A stretch of DNA of 64,000 nt, taken from positions 7,614,501 through 7,678,500 of the forward strand of contig NZ_CP135921.1 of NCBI RefSeq assembly GCF_032397745.1. The letters are read 5' to 3'. The notes under the pieces are model-generated. The model was not told where the DNA came from and searched no databases. It worked only from the letters and a program-made list of their open reading frames with translations. Positions 39,382 to 48,972 of the stretch are shown here, piece after piece. This stretch comes from Bradyrhizobium prioriisuperbiae (GTDB lineage: Bacteria; Pseudomonadota; Alphaproteobacteria; Rhizobiales; Xanthobacteraceae). The number at the start of each line of letters is the position of its first letter. Position 1 is the first letter of the stretch. A program made the translations under genes and the position numbers.

Positions 39382-40128
39382 TCAGTGCGCGTACGACGGA
39401 TCTTCGGCATCAAGAATGCGCTTCATCTCCTCGAAATGAGCAATTGAGAAGTCGGTGATCCGCTCCCAATCCTGCGCGGTGCTTTCGGCGACCTCGTCGG
39501 GCAGAACCTTGAGCGGCTGACCGGTTGCGTAGGCCTGCACCAGGATCTGACAGCTGCGCTCAAGCGTATAGATGTCATCGAAGGCTTCGCCGATGCTGCT
39601 CGCCGTGACGAGCACGCCATGATTCCCCATCATCAGCCGCGACTTGTTGCCGAGCAGCCGGGCCAGGCGGGCACCCTCCTGCTCGCTGTCGGCCATTCCG
39701 GCGTAGCTTTCGTCGATAGCGAGTCGGTTGAAGTAGCGCGCCGTATTCTGATCGATCGGCCTGACGCTCGGATCGGCCAGCGACGCGATCGTCGTCGCGA
39801 AGGGCGGATGCAGATGCATCACGACCCGGGCCTGGGGCAGTTGCTTGTGCACCTGGCCATGGATCGCCCATGCCGTCGGATCGACATCGGGCCTGTCTTT
39901 CACGCCCCTCGCATCATCGAGATCGAACAGCACCAGGTCGCTGGCCTTGATGCGGGAGAAATGGCGCCACTTCGGATTCATCAGGAATTTTCGGCCGTCG
40001 GCCGAGACGGCAGCGCTGAAGTGGTTCGCGACAGCCTCGTGCATGCCGAGTCTAGCGATGATGCGGAACGCCGCAGCGAGATCAATGCGGAGTTGCTGTT
40101 CATCCGGCGCTGCGGTGGAGGGGTTCAT
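39382..40128 (-). CDS. Class II aldolase/adducin family protein
   Basis: A 248-residue protein with the fold's zinc-site motifs: VVMHLHPPFATTIASL (two histidines, near residue 100) and MMGNHGVLVTASSIGEAFDD (third histidine, near residue 165). It also has the typical start LRIDLAAAFRIIARLGMHEA and FLMNPKWRHFSRIKASDLVL. In catabolic clusters such proteins act as aldolases, decarboxylases or dehydratases on ring-cleavage or side-chain products. It is the first gene of the leftward operon, upstream of the HpaB-like oxygenase. Confidence 0.86.
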   Translation of the reverse strand: MNPSTAAPDEQQLRIDLAAAFRIIARLGMHEAVANHFSAAVSADGRKFLMNPKWRHFSRIKASDLVLFDLDDARGVKDRPDVDPTAWAIHGQVHKQLPQARVVMHLHPPFATTIASLADPSVRPIDQNTARYFNRLAIDESYAGMADSEQEGARLARLLGNKSRLMMGNHGVLVTASSIGEAFDDIYTLERSCQILVQAYATGQPLKVLPDEVAESTAQDWERITDFSIAHFEEMKRILDAEDPSYAH

Positions 40129-40413
40129 CTGTCGCTCCGAAAAATCTGAAGGCGTCTCGAATGGGGCAGCTTAGATCTACGGACTCCGCTCCATGGGGTA
40201 AAATAGGAAAATCGTGGCCGGTGATTACTGTGAAGCTATAGCTGCAAGTGCCGCCGCATCGGGCGCAAAGATCAATGCATAGCCAATCATCGCCCAATAA
40301 TTCCGCACTCCAGCCGATTAGGCCTCGTCTAAGCAAAGGGCCCGGATTTCGTAATTTACACATTGCGGCTCGGGACCGCTTACTTTGCGCAAGTTGACCC
40401 GACAGGACCTGTC
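40129..40413. promoter_or_regulatory. Divergent promoter region of the monooxygenase/transporter island
   Basis: A 285-nt spacer between the aldolase start (minus) and the transporter ATPase start (plus), relatively AT-rich, with a perfect palindrome AGCTATAGCT at about 40234-40243. It should carry promoters of both operons and is the natural target of the LysR protein. No exact T-N11-A LysR box can be claimed with confidence. Confidence 0.5.
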
Positions 40414-41631
40414 ATGGACGCGATCCGCGCCTTTCCACCCCTTCGAAGCCGCCGTCACGATGCGTTTCGGATGTTGTGGCGATTGGCGCGTAACGACTTC
40501 GTTCCGGAGGTCGACGATGTGGCATCCGACCAGGCTCCGGCAGGTGAGCCCGCGCAGCAGTCATCGCGGGTCAAACTGCATGTCCGCGGCATCGCGAAGG
40601 CGTACGGCACCTCGATGGTGCTCAAGCCGCTCGAATTGAAGGTCATTGCCGGCGAGCTATTGGCCGTTCTCGGCCCGTCGGGCTCGGGGAAGACGACGTT
40701 GCTGCAGATCATCTGCGGGCTGGTCGAGCCGTCAAGCGGCCGTCTTGTCATCGACGGTCGTGATGAGACCGACAATCCCGCCGACAAGCGCGATATCGGC
40801 GTTGTCTTTCAAAGCTATGCGCTGTTCCCTCACCTCACCGTGCGGGAGAATGTCGCATTTCCGCTGCAGATGCGCGGATTGCCGGCAGACAAAGTGCGGA
40901 GCAGGGTCGAGGCGACGCTCGCAATGGTCGGACTATCCGAGTTCGCCAGCCGCTTCCCCCGGGAGCTGTCAGGCGGCCAGCAGCAACGCGTGGCGCTTGC
41001 CCGCTGCTTCGTTTACCGGCCGTCGCTGATCCTGATGGATGAATCGCTGTCCGCGCTGGACAAGAAGCTGCGCGACAGCATGCGGATCGAGATCAAGCGG
41101 CTGCATCGCGAGACCGGCGCGACCATCATCTTCGTGACGCACGACCAGGACGAGGCGCTGGCGCTGGCCGACCGCATCTGCCTGATGAACGACGGACGGA
41201 TCGAACAGCTAGGCAAGCCCGAGGACATCTACGAGCGGCCCGCCAACACATTTGTCGCCGACTTCATCGGTGCGTCCAACCTGATCTACGGGACTATCAC
41301 TGCGGGCGATCGCATCGAGACTTCCGATGGCGTCTTGCCGCTGCCCGACGGTTGCTCCGCGCCGGTGGGCGAACAGGCCGCACTGGTCGTCCGCCCTGAA
41401 AAGCTCGTGCTCTGCAAGAATGATGACGGCTTCCTGTCCGGCCGTGTCGAGGAGAGCATCTATGCGGGCTCGGAGACGAGACTTCTGGTCCGGCTTCCCA
41501 GCGACACCGTGTTGACCGTACGCCGTGGCGCCGGTTTGCCGCCGGTTGCTATCGGCGAAAACGTCTTCCTGCGCTGGGACCGCCAACAGGCCTGCCTGCT
41601 CGAGGGCCGCTCAGCCGCGGCGATCCTATGA
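40414..41631 (+). CDS. ABC transporter ATP-binding protein (PotA/FbpC type)
   Basis: The 405-residue ATPase has an unusual N-terminal extension of about 55 residues (charged, arginine-rich, then acidic) before the ABC domain starting KLHVRGIAKAYG. Walker A is GPSGSGKTT, signature LSGGQQQRVALARC, Walker B LILMDESLSALD (serine-rich, with glutamate after aspartate) and switch VTHDQDEA; a TOBE domain follows (VVRPEKLVLC). It energises the import system encoded downstream. The start 40414 has an AGGA-like site before it; later starts are possible, so the extension is uncertain. Confidence 0.86.
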   Translation: MDAIRAFPPLRSRRHDAFRMLWRLARNDFVPEVDDVASDQAPAGEPAQQSSRVKLHVRGIAKAYGTSMVLKPLELKVIAGELLAVLGPSGSGKTTLLQIICGLVEPSSGRLVIDGRDETDNPADKRDIGVVFQSYALFPHLTVRENVAFPLQMRGLPADKVRSRVEATLAMVGLSEFASRFPRELSGGQQQRVALARCFVYRPSLILMDESLSALDKKLRDSMRIEIKRLHRETGATIIFVTHDQDEALALADRICLMNDGRIEQLGKPEDIYERPANTFVADFIGASNLIYGTITAGDRIETSDGVLPLPDGCSAPVGEQAALVVRPEKLVLCKNDDGFLSGRVEESIYAGSETRLLVRLPSDTVLTVRRGAGLPPVAIGENVFLRWDRQQACLLEGRSAAAIL

Positions 41632-41697
41632 GGAACACCTGCGAGCGCCGCCACGCGCTGTTTCATTACCGCGACAATTGCATCACGGAGAAAAATA

Positions 41698-42777
41698 ATG
41701 TCTGCCATCACCACGATCACGCGACGCAAGCTTCTGAAGGCTGCCGGCGTGGCTGCATCGGGCGTTGCACTCCCCGCGGTCTGGAGCGGGCGGGCCGGCG
41801 CGGCCGAGCAGATCACGGTCGCCGACGTCGGCGGCGCGCCGGGACAGGCGCTGCGGACCGCCTTCTACGATCCTTTCGAGAAATCGACCGGCATCCGCGT
41901 CGAAGGAGTCGCCCATGAATCCGATCCCGTGACCCAGTTCAAGCTGGTCGTCGACACCGGCAGCAAGATCTGGGACGTCTGCATGGTGACGCCGGATGAC
42001 GTGGCGCGGCTGACCGCGGACAAGAACTATCTCGAGCCGCTTGAGATATCCAAAGGCCCGGATGACGAGCTCATTCCGGGCGCGCTGTTGCCGAACTGGT
42101 TCGGCTTTTCGGCCTACGCTATCGTCATGGCCTATCGCAGCGACGTCTACAAGAAGGATGCCCCAACCGGATGGGCGGACTTCTGGGACATTGCCAAGTT
42201 TCCCGGGCGCCGCGGCCTGTATCGCAATCCGAAAGGCGTGATGGAAGCGGCACTGCTGGCGGACGGCGTGGCACCGAAGGATCTCTATCCGCTGGATATC
42301 GATCGCGCCTTCGCCAAACTGGACAAGCTTCGCTCGGATGTGGCGGTGTGGTGGACGAGTGGCGCCCAGAACACCCACATCCTGCAAAGCGGCGAAGTCG
42401 ACATGGCCGATACATGGTCGGCACGCGCCTTTGCCGCGATCGATGCCGGCGCTCCCGTCAACATCGTCTGGAAGGGCCTCTATTCGATCGACGGCTGGTC
42501 GATCCCGCGCGGCACGCCGAAGCTCAAGCAGGCCCGCCAGTTCGTGCAGTTCTGCATGCAGCCCGAGCGGCAGGCTGCCTATTCGAACGTCGTCGCGAAC
42601 GGTCCGAGCAATCTGAAGGCCTACAAATTCATCGCGCCGGAGCGCGCGAAGGTGCTTCCGACTCTTCCGGAAAATCTCGCCGGCCTCACCGTGCGCGACT
42701 ACGCCTATTGGGGCAAGAACTACGCAGCGGTCTCCGATCGTTTCCAGGAATGGCTCTTGATGGGCGGAAAGCGCTGA
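41698..42777 (+). CDS. ABC transporter extracellular binding protein (PotD-like), Tat signal
   Basis: The 359-residue protein begins with a twin-arginine signal (TRRKLLKAAGVAASGVALPA, cleavage near AGA-AEQ). The mature part is of the solute-binding family 8/PotD type (ITVADVGGAPGQALRTAFYD; KIWDVCMVTPDDVARL; WSARAFAAIDAGAPVN). It sits between the ATPase and a flavin monooxygenase gene. The ligand is perhaps a polyamine-like or organic-sulfur/nitrogen compound processed by the monooxygenases of this island; this is inference. Confidence 0.86.
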   Translation: MSAITTITRRKLLKAAGVAASGVALPAVWSGRAGAAEQITVADVGGAPGQALRTAFYDPFEKSTGIRVEGVAHESDPVTQFKLVVDTGSKIWDVCMVTPDDVARLTADKNYLEPLEISKGPDDELIPGALLPNWFGFSAYAIVMAYRSDVYKKDAPTGWADFWDIAKFPGRRGLYRNPKGVMEAALLADGVAPKDLYPLDIDRAFAKLDKLRSDVAVWWTSGAQNTHILQSGEVDMADTWSARAFAAIDAGAPVNIVWKGLYSIDGWSIPRGTPKLKQARQFVQFCMQPERQAAYSNVVANGPSNLKAYKFIAPERAKVLPTLPENLAGLTVRDYAYWGKNYAAVSDRFQEWLLMGGKR

Positions 42778-42818
42778 CGATCGGCGTCAGGCGGGCAAAC
42801 AAAGATCGGGAGACGATT

Positions 42819-44180
42819 ATGACGAAGAAGCAGATGGTGATCGGCGCGTTGATTCACGCCAATGGATCGCACGCGGCGTCCTGGCTGATGGACGAGGCGC
42901 GGCCAAACGCCTCGACCGATATCGACTATTTCCGCGAGATGGCGCAACTGGCCGAACGCGGCAAGTTCGACTTCTTCTTCATTGCCGACACCCCGGCGGC
43001 CCGGACTGAGAACCTCAAGGTCTGGAGCCGCTCCCCCCTGTTCATGAACGTGCTGGAGCCGATCACCCTGCTGTCGGCGATCGCCGGCGCCACCACCCGT
43101 ATCGGCCTCGGTGCGACCGCTTCCACAAGCTTCTTCGAGCCCTACAACCTCGCCCGGCAATTCGCCTCGCTGGATCACATCTCGCACGGCCGGGCCGCCT
43201 GGAACGTCGTCACCTCCGCCAACGACTATGCGGCGCGCAATTTCGGGCTCGATCGTCTGCCCCCGCATGCCGATCGCTATGCCAAGGCAAAGGAATTCGT
43301 CGATGTCGTCGAAGCGTTGTGGGACACGTGGGAAGACGGCGCTTTCGTCTACGACAAGACGACCTGCCTGAGCTTCCTGCCCGAGAAGCAACACCTGCTC
43401 GACCACAAGGGCAAATATTTCACCGTGCACGGCGCCCTCAACCTTGAACGGCCGCCGCAAGGCAGGCCGGTCATCATCCAGGCGGGCGCATCCGATACCG
43501 GCAAGGATTTCGCGGCCGAATACGCCGAAGTGGTATTCGGATCGAGCGGCAATCTCGAAGGCGCCAAGGCATTCTATCGCGACCTGAAGGAGCGGGTCGG
43601 CAAGTTCGGCCGCCGGCCGGACGATCTGAAGATCGCCTCGGGCATTTCGGTCGTGATCGGCGAAAGCGAGCAGGAAGCCCGCGACAAGCTCGATAGCTGG
43701 CAGGATCTCATTCATCCCGATGTCGGCGTGATGCGGCTGGGGACGGACCTCGAAACCGATCTCTCGGATCTGCCGCTGGATGAGCCGGTGCCGAAACATC
43801 GAGTTCCGACATCGTCCAATCAGCACCAGGCCTATTTCAACGAGATCGCCGGGATGATCGGCGAGGGCCTGACTTTGCGCGAGATCGCGAAACGCTACAA
43901 TCGCAACAAGGCGACGTTCTGCGGCACCGTCAAGCAGATCGCCGATCACATGGAACACTGGATCGAGGCCGGCGCTTGCGATGGTTTCATGATCTCGTTC
44001 GTCGCCCTGCCGAGCACGCTCTCTGATTTCGTCGAGAAGGTGGTGCCGGAGCTGCAGCGCCGCGGCGTCTTCCGCCAAGACTATGAAGGCCGCACGCTGC
44101 GGGAGCACCTGGGCCTGTTGCGTCCGGAAAATCGCTACGCCTCATCCACACCCGCATCGCCGGTCGCGAGGCGCGCGTAA
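42819..44180 (+). CDS. LLM-class flavin-dependent monooxygenase (NtaA/SnaA/DszA family)
   Basis: The 453-residue protein is a bacterial luciferase-like monooxygenase of the NtaA/DszA type: N-terminal MVIGALIHANGSHAASWL, ERGKFDFFFIADT, GLGATASTSFFEPYNLARQF, LDHISHGRAAWNVVTSAN, RPVIIQAGASDTGKDFAA and EYAEVVFGSS. Such enzymes use reduced FMN to cleave C-N or C-S bonds or to make sulfones and N-oxidised products. It is placed within the ABC transporter operon, so its substrate is probably the imported compound. It needs a reductase; the only one nearby is the HpaC-like protein at 37169-37705. Confidence 0.88.
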   Translation: MTKKQMVIGALIHANGSHAASWLMDEARPNASTDIDYFREMAQLAERGKFDFFFIADTPAARTENLKVWSRSPLFMNVLEPITLLSAIAGATTRIGLGATASTSFFEPYNLARQFASLDHISHGRAAWNVVTSANDYAARNFGLDRLPPHADRYAKAKEFVDVVEALWDTWEDGAFVYDKTTCLSFLPEKQHLLDHKGKYFTVHGALNLERPPQGRPVIIQAGASDTGKDFAAEYAEVVFGSSGNLEGAKAFYRDLKERVGKFGRRPDDLKIASGISVVIGESEQEARDKLDSWQDLIHPDVGVMRLGTDLETDLSDLPLDEPVPKHRVPTSSNQHQAYFNEIAGMIGEGLTLREIAKRYNRNKATFCGTVKQIADHMEHWIEAGACDGFMISFVALPSTLSDFVEKVVPELQRRGVFRQDYEGRTLREHLGLLRPENRYASSTPASPVARRA

Positions 44181-44227
44181 CCGGCGACGTCCAATTGTTG
44201 CAACGGATCGAACAGGGACACTGACCG

Positions 44228-46006
44228 ATGGCCGAGATTGCTTCCCTCGGAATGGCCGAACGGTCGAGGCGTCGGAAGCTGAAGCTTGATCCGTTGTGGC
44301 TTGCCCTGCCCGGCCTCGCATTCCTGGCTCTGTTTCTAATCCTGCCGACGGCGCAGATGCTGTCGCTGAGCTTCTTCGACAGGATTACGGGCGCATTGAG
44401 CTTCTCGGCCTTCAGCAGGATCTGGAACGGGGGCCCCTACCTTGCCGTGCTGTCGACGACCTTCTCGGTCGCGCTCTGGACGACCGCATTGTGCGTCGGA
44501 CTTGGTTATCCCCTGGCGTATTGGCTGTCGCGCAAGCCGCCGCGGCAGCAGCGAATAGCCGCGCTGTTCGTGCTGCTGCCGTTCTGGACCAGTGCGCTGA
44601 TCAAGAACTTCTCCTGGCTTGTCCTGCTTGGACGCAACGGAATCATCGCAAAGACCATGGCGGCGATCGGCGTCAAGGGCGGCGACCAGTTGCTGTTCGG
44701 ACGCACGACCGTCGTGTTTGCGATGGTGCACACCTTGCTGCCGCTCGCGGTCGTGACAATGCTGCCCGTGATGAACCAGATTGATCGCCGCCTGATGATG
44801 GCTGCATCCACCCTGGGCGCCAACAATGCGCGGGCATTCTGGCAGGTATTCTTCCAGCTCTCGATGCGCGGCGTGGCGGCTGCCGGCTTGTTGGTCCTGG
44901 TCGCCTCGCTCGGCTTCTTTATCACCCCCGCACTGGTGGGCGGCGCGAAGGATACGATGATCGGGCAGCTTATCATCCTGCAGATCAATGAGTTGCAGAA
45001 CTGGCAGCTCGGCAGCGCGCTGGCCACGATCCTGCTGATCTCCACGATCGCCACCTGCTTCGCTTATGACCTGATCTTCGGCCTGTCGTCCGCGACCACA
45101 GGGGGCGAACAGCCGACGCGGCCGGATGGCCTGGTACGCCGGGCGGGGCTTGCAATCGTCAACCTCTTAGGGATGATCTGCGGGCGCGTCGAAGAGGTGT
45201 GGAAACGCAACATCCGAGGCCTCCGCGGCGGCGCCCTCCTCTCGATCTATGCCTGGGCCATGATCGCAATGCTGCTGGTTCCGATCATCGCCTTCATTCC
45301 GATGGCGTTTACCGGGTCGACCTTTCTATCGTTCCCGCCGCCGAGCTGGAGTGCGCGCTGGTTCGAGCAGTTTGCCGCCTCGCCGCTCTGGCTCGGCGCG
45401 ATGATCCGATCCTTCAGCATTGGCTTTGCGGCCGCGGCGATTACGTTGCTGATCGCGGCAATGGCGGCCCTCGGCGTTGCACGAACGCGCAGCCGGCTTG
45501 GCAGTGTCGCGTTCCTGCTGTGCCTGTCCCCGATGATGGTCCCATCGATCGTGATCGCGATCGCCCTGTTCTACCTGTTCGCGCGGATATCGCTGGTGGC
45601 GAGCGACATCGGCATCATCATCGGCCACACCGTCATTGCCATGCCGGTCGTGTTCATGGTGATGCTGGCGACCTTCAAAGGATATGACTGGAATCTGGAC
45701 GCGGCGGCCTCGACGCTCGGGGCAGGACGTCTGCGCATTTTCTGGCGCGTCACACTTCCACTGGTCACGAGCGGGTTGGCGGTCGGCTTCGTGACCGGAT
45801 TCCTGCAATCCTTCGAAGAATTGACGGTCGCGCTCTTCATCGGCGGCGGTATCAAGACGACATTGCCCAAGCAGATGTGGGACGGGATTCTCCTTCAAGT
45901 CAGCCCGGTCATCGCCGCGCCGTCAGTCGTCGTCCTCATCGTCGTCATCGTCATGTTTGCGATAATAGAATTCGTTCAGAGCCGACATCCACGTTCTTCG
46001 CCGTGA
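44228..46006 (+). CDS. Fused ABC transporter permease (PotB-PotC-like, two permease domains)
   Basis: The 592-residue protein contains two complete permease units. The first (about residues 20-285) has AAASTLGANNARAFWQVF-type coupling sequence; the second (about 330-585) has DAAASTLGAGRLRIFWRVTL. Each has about six membrane spans (LALPGLAFLALFLILPTAQ; YAWAMIAMLLVPIIAFIPMA). Most spermidine/putrescine-like systems encode PotB and PotC separately; the fusion is like FbpB. Last gene of the rightward operon. Confidence 0.86.
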   Translation: MAEIASLGMAERSRRRKLKLDPLWLALPGLAFLALFLILPTAQMLSLSFFDRITGALSFSAFSRIWNGGPYLAVLSTTFSVALWTTALCVGLGYPLAYWLSRKPPRQQRIAALFVLLPFWTSALIKNFSWLVLLGRNGIIAKTMAAIGVKGGDQLLFGRTTVVFAMVHTLLPLAVVTMLPVMNQIDRRLMMAASTLGANNARAFWQVFFQLSMRGVAAAGLLVLVASLGFFITPALVGGAKDTMIGQLIILQINELQNWQLGSALATILLISTIATCFAYDLIFGLSSATTGGEQPTRPDGLVRRAGLAIVNLLGMICGRVEEVWKRNIRGLRGGALLSIYAWAMIAMLLVPIIAFIPMAFTGSTFLSFPPPSWSARWFEQFAASPLWLGAMIRSFSIGFAAAAITLLIAAMAALGVARTRSRLGSVAFLLCLSPMMVPSIVIAIALFYLFARISLVASDIGIIIGHTVIAMPVVFMVMLATFKGYDWNLDAAASTLGAGRLRIFWRVTLPLVTSGLAVGFVTGFLQSFEELTVALFIGGGIKTTLPKQMWDGILLQVSPVIAAPSVVVLIVVIVMFAIIEFVQSRHPRSSP

Positions 46007-46133
46007 GCTTCGAGGGTGAAGAGCTGACGAGGTTCGTCATTCTGACAATCTATAGGCATCTTCCGTTGCGTCGGCGCCGCCGTACCTCGTCCTGCTCGAC
46101 GCACGAAGCCACCAATTCAAGGCAGCCGTAAAG

Positions 46134-46274
46134 CTACCGGCTGCCGGACAGCTTGATCGGAACATGCGGCGCCGTGCTCACCACCCTCGGCCCGCCGTCG
46201 GGGTAAGTCGCGCTCTTGTCCGACATGTGGCTCCTGATCGTTTCCAGAAGCAGAAAGAACTTCTCGGCAAGCAT
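46134..46274 (-). CDS. 46-residue conserved small protein
   Basis: The frame encodes MLAEKFFLLLETIRSHMSDK, then a short Gly/Pro linker and VVSTAPHVPIKLSGSR. A ribosome-binding site (GGGAGG) lies 7 nt before the ATG. The start and end pattern (amphipathic helix, then APHVPIKL) recalls a small protein found repeatedly in Bradyrhizobium genomes. Function unknown. It fills the space between the permease and dprA, on the opposite strand. Confidence 0.65.
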   Translation of the reverse strand: MLAEKFFLLLETIRSHMSDKSATYPDGGPRVVSTAPHVPIKLSGSR

Positions 46275-46442
46275 GGGGGTGCCTCCCTTGCGGCTTTGTT
46301 CTCTATCTTGTGTCGGAGCCGATCGATCAGAAATTCAATCACTTAAATGAGAGCGCAGGATACCCGGACAGGCGGGCCCTCGATATCCACCGATTGTCGG
46401 ACGGGCAAAGTTAGGCGATGCTCCCTTTTGGGGGGCCGCTGC

Positions 46443-47567
46443 GTGGACACCAGATCGCCTGACACACATCAATTGACCAACGCCGAGCGGCTGGACCGGC
46501 TGCGGCTGATCCGCAGCGAGAATGTCGGTCCGCGCACGTTTCGTTCGCTGCTGCGGCATTTCGGCAGCGCGCGGGCGGCGCTCGAGGCCCTGCCCGACAT
46601 GGCACGCCGCGGCGGCGCTGCGCGGGTCGGCCGGATCTGCACCGTGGCGGAGGCCGAGCGCGAGATCGCCCATGGCGCGCGGATCGGCATCAGCCTGAAA
46701 GCGCCGGGCGAGCGCGGCTATCCGGAGCGGCTGGCGGAGATCGACGATGCGCCGCCGCTGCTCGGCATCCGCGGCAGCGCAGACGCCTTGTTGCGGCCGA
46801 TCATCGGCATCGTCGGTTCGCGCAATGCCTCCGGCGCCGGGCTGAAGTTCACCCAGACTCTGGCGCACGACCTCGGCGACGCCGGGTTCGTGATCGCCTC
46901 GGGGCTGGCGCGTGGCATCGACCAGGCGGCGCATCGCGTCACGCTGCAGAGCGGCACCGTCGCGGTGCTCGCCGGCGGGCATGACCGGATCTATCCGCCC
47001 GAGCACGAGGACCTGCTGGCGGCGATCGTGGCCTCGCCGGGATGCGCTGTCACGGAAATGCCGCTCGGGCATGTACCGCGGGCGCACGATTTTCCGCGGC
47101 GCAACCGGCTGATCTCGGGCCTGGCGCTCGGTGTCGTGGTGGTCGAGGCGGCGCATCGCTCGGGCTCGCTGATCACCGCCCGCTTCGCCAACGAACAGGG
47201 CCGCGAGGTGTTCGCGGTGCCGGGCTCGCCGATGGACCCGCGCTGCGCCGGCACCAATGCCCTGATCAAGCAGGGCGCGACGCTCACGACCGAGGCGGCA
47301 GATGTGATCGATGCGGTCCGCCCGATCATGGGGCGCCCGGTCGCGACATCACTCAGCGAACCCGACGACCTGCCGCCGCTCGGCAGCGATCCCGCCGAGA
47401 GCGATCGCGCTGCCATCATCGCCCTGCTCGGCCCCTCGCCGGTCAGTCTCGACGACATCATCCGGATGGCGGGAGCATCGCCCGCGGTCGTGCGTTTGGT
47501 GCTGCTGGAGCTCGAACTGGCCGGGCGGCTGGAGCGCCATGGGGGTGGACTGGTCTCGCTGGCCTGA
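46443..47567 (+). CDS. dprA: DNA-processing protein DprA (Smf)
   Basis: The protein (374 residues from the GTG at 46443, preceded by GGGGGG-C) has an N-terminal SAM-like helical part ([18 protein letters not shown]). The Rossmann-fold core has [50 protein letters not shown] and [20 protein letters not shown], and a winged-helix C-terminal domain ends at 47567. DprA loads RecA on incoming single-stranded DNA in transformation. The catabolic cluster's last stop codon lies 2 nt beyond its own. A deleted copy of its 3' end lies at 63341-63407. Confidence 0.93.
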   Translation: MDTRSPDTHQLTNAERLDRLRLIRSENVGPRTFRSLLRHFGSARAALEALPDMARRGGAARVGRICTVAEAEREIAHGARIGISLKAPGERGYPERLAEIDDAPPLLGIRGSADALLRPIIGIVGSRNASGAGLKFTQTLAHDLGDAGFVIASGLARGIDQAAHRVTLQSGTVAVLAGGHDRIYPPEHEDLLAAIVASPGCAVTEMPLGHVPRAHDFPRRNRLISGLALGVVVVEAAHRSGSLITARFANEQGREVFAVPGSPMDPRCAGTNALIKQGATLTTEAADVIDAVRPIMGRPVATSLSEPDDLPPLGSDPAESDRAAIIALLGPSPVSLDDIIRMAGASPAVVRLVLLELELAGRLERHGGGLVSLA

Positions 47568-47568
47568 C

Positions 47569-48972
47569 CTAGCGAATGCCGCCGCAAATTTTCGCAGCAG
47601 ACGTGCCGGCAATGCGGCCCAGCACCGTCGCCGTCAGCAGGCCATTGCCCGAAAGGTATCCGCTGGCCCGCGACCCGGAAACCCCGGCCGCCGCGCCACC
47701 GGCGGCGAAAAGGTTGGGCAATGTGCAGCCGTCCCGACCCAGCACGCGGGCCTGCCGATCGACGGCAAGGCCGCCCTGGGTGTGGAAAAGCGCCCCCGTC
47801 ACACGAACAGCCTTGAGGGGAGGCGACAGCGGCGCGACGCCGGCGAATATCCGCCCGAATTCGTCGGTGCCGTCGCTTTGCTTGAGACGTTCGACCGCTG
47901 CGAACGTCTCTCCAAGGGCATCTGCCGACAGTTTGAGACGGGCAGCCAACTCCGCGATGCTATCCGCTTCGATCACCGCACCGCTCGCTTCCGCGTGCCT
48001 GAAATCCTCGAACTGGCGCGCGATAACAGCAATCCGCTGGTCAAAAATACTGAATGCAATCGCCTCCAGTTCGGCAATCACTGCAGCCGCCTGCTCGGAA
48101 TAGCCGAGACTCTCGTTCGAGAAGCGCCGGCCGCTGATGTTGACCTGGAAGCCTCCTTCCATGATCGCGGCCCAGGTGATCAGAATGCCGTGGGGATGCG
48201 CCACCGACCCGTGCCCCTGATAGCCGGACATATGGGCAAGTCTTGCACCCAGCGCCTCGCCCCAGAGCACCGCATCGCCGCGGTTGCCCGGATGACCGAA
48301 ATAGAGAGCGCCCTGCATCTCCGGGATGTGTTGCGCAACCAGGGCCGAATTGCCGCCATATCCGTTGCAGGCGAGGATCAGTGCATCGCAGCCGATCAAG
48401 TCCCGCGTTCCATCCGGTCGCGTCACCTCGACCCCGTGAATACGACGCTCAGTATCGCCAAACAGTGCGGTGACGGTCGCTTGCGTCATCAACGGCAAGC
48501 CGGCCTGCTCGACCGCCTGCCGGAGACGATCGATCAACTCGCCGCCGGAGCGGCTCGGCAGACCATGCATCCGGCGCGCCGCGTGGCCCGGATAGTCGAA
48601 ATCATGCACCACGGAAAACGGCAGGCCGTAGCGATCGGCCAGCCACTCGACCGTGGGACCGGATTGCGCGGCGACCAGATCGACAACCGCGTCATCGGCT
48701 TCGCCATGAGCCTTCTTGCGGATATCCGCGGCAAAAAGCTCCGGCATGTCGACGATGCCGCGCGATTTTTGAAACCGCGTTGCCGCGGCTGGAATCAGCC
48801 CGGCTGATAGCGCGGTCGAGCCGCGTGGCAGGGGATCGCGCTCGAGAATCGCGACCTCCGCTCCGGCCTCATGGGCGGCGAGCGCGGCGCAAAGACCCGC
48901 CGCCCCACCCCCGACGACAAGAATGGGAATGGTCGACTCAAACTCCTCGGACGGCACCGGCTTGATGGTCAC
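47569..48972 (-). CDS. FAD-dependent oxidoreductase (fumarate reductase/TcuA-like)
   Basis: The 467-residue flavoprotein starts with the dinucleotide-binding IPILVVGGGAAGLCAALAAH followed by ILERD. It ends with the family signature GCTLPNLFAAGGAAAGVSGS and ASGYLSGNGLLTA. The middle contains the capping domain (MEGGFQVNISGRRFSNESLG). Relatives include fumarate reductase-like flavoproteins, tricarballylate dehydrogenase TcuA and 3-ketosteroid dehydrogenases, so a desaturation or reduction of a C-C bond near carboxylates is likely. It is the last gene of the leftward operon and overlaps the preceding gene by 4 nt. Confidence 0.85.
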   Translation of the reverse strand: MTIKPVPSEEFESTIPILVVGGGAAGLCAALAAHEAGAEVAILERDPLPRGSTALSAGLIPAAATRFQKSRGIVDMPELFAADIRKKAHGEADDAVVDLVAAQSGPTVEWLADRYGLPFSVVHDFDYPGHAARRMHGLPSRSGGELIDRLRQAVEQAGLPLMTQATVTALFGDTERRIHGVEVTRPDGTRDLIGCDALILACNGYGGNSALVAQHIPEMQGALYFGHPGNRGDAVLWGEALGARLAHMSGYQGHGSVAHPHGILITWAAIMEGGFQVNISGRRFSNESLGYSEQAAAVIAELEAIAFSIFDQRIAVIARQFEDFRHAEASGAVIEADSIAELAARLKLSADALGETFAAVERLKQSDGTDEFGRIFAGVAPLSPPLKAVRVTGALFHTQGGLAVDRQARVLGRDGCTLPNLFAAGGAAAGVSGSRASGYLSGNGLLTATVLGRIAGTSAAKICGGIR

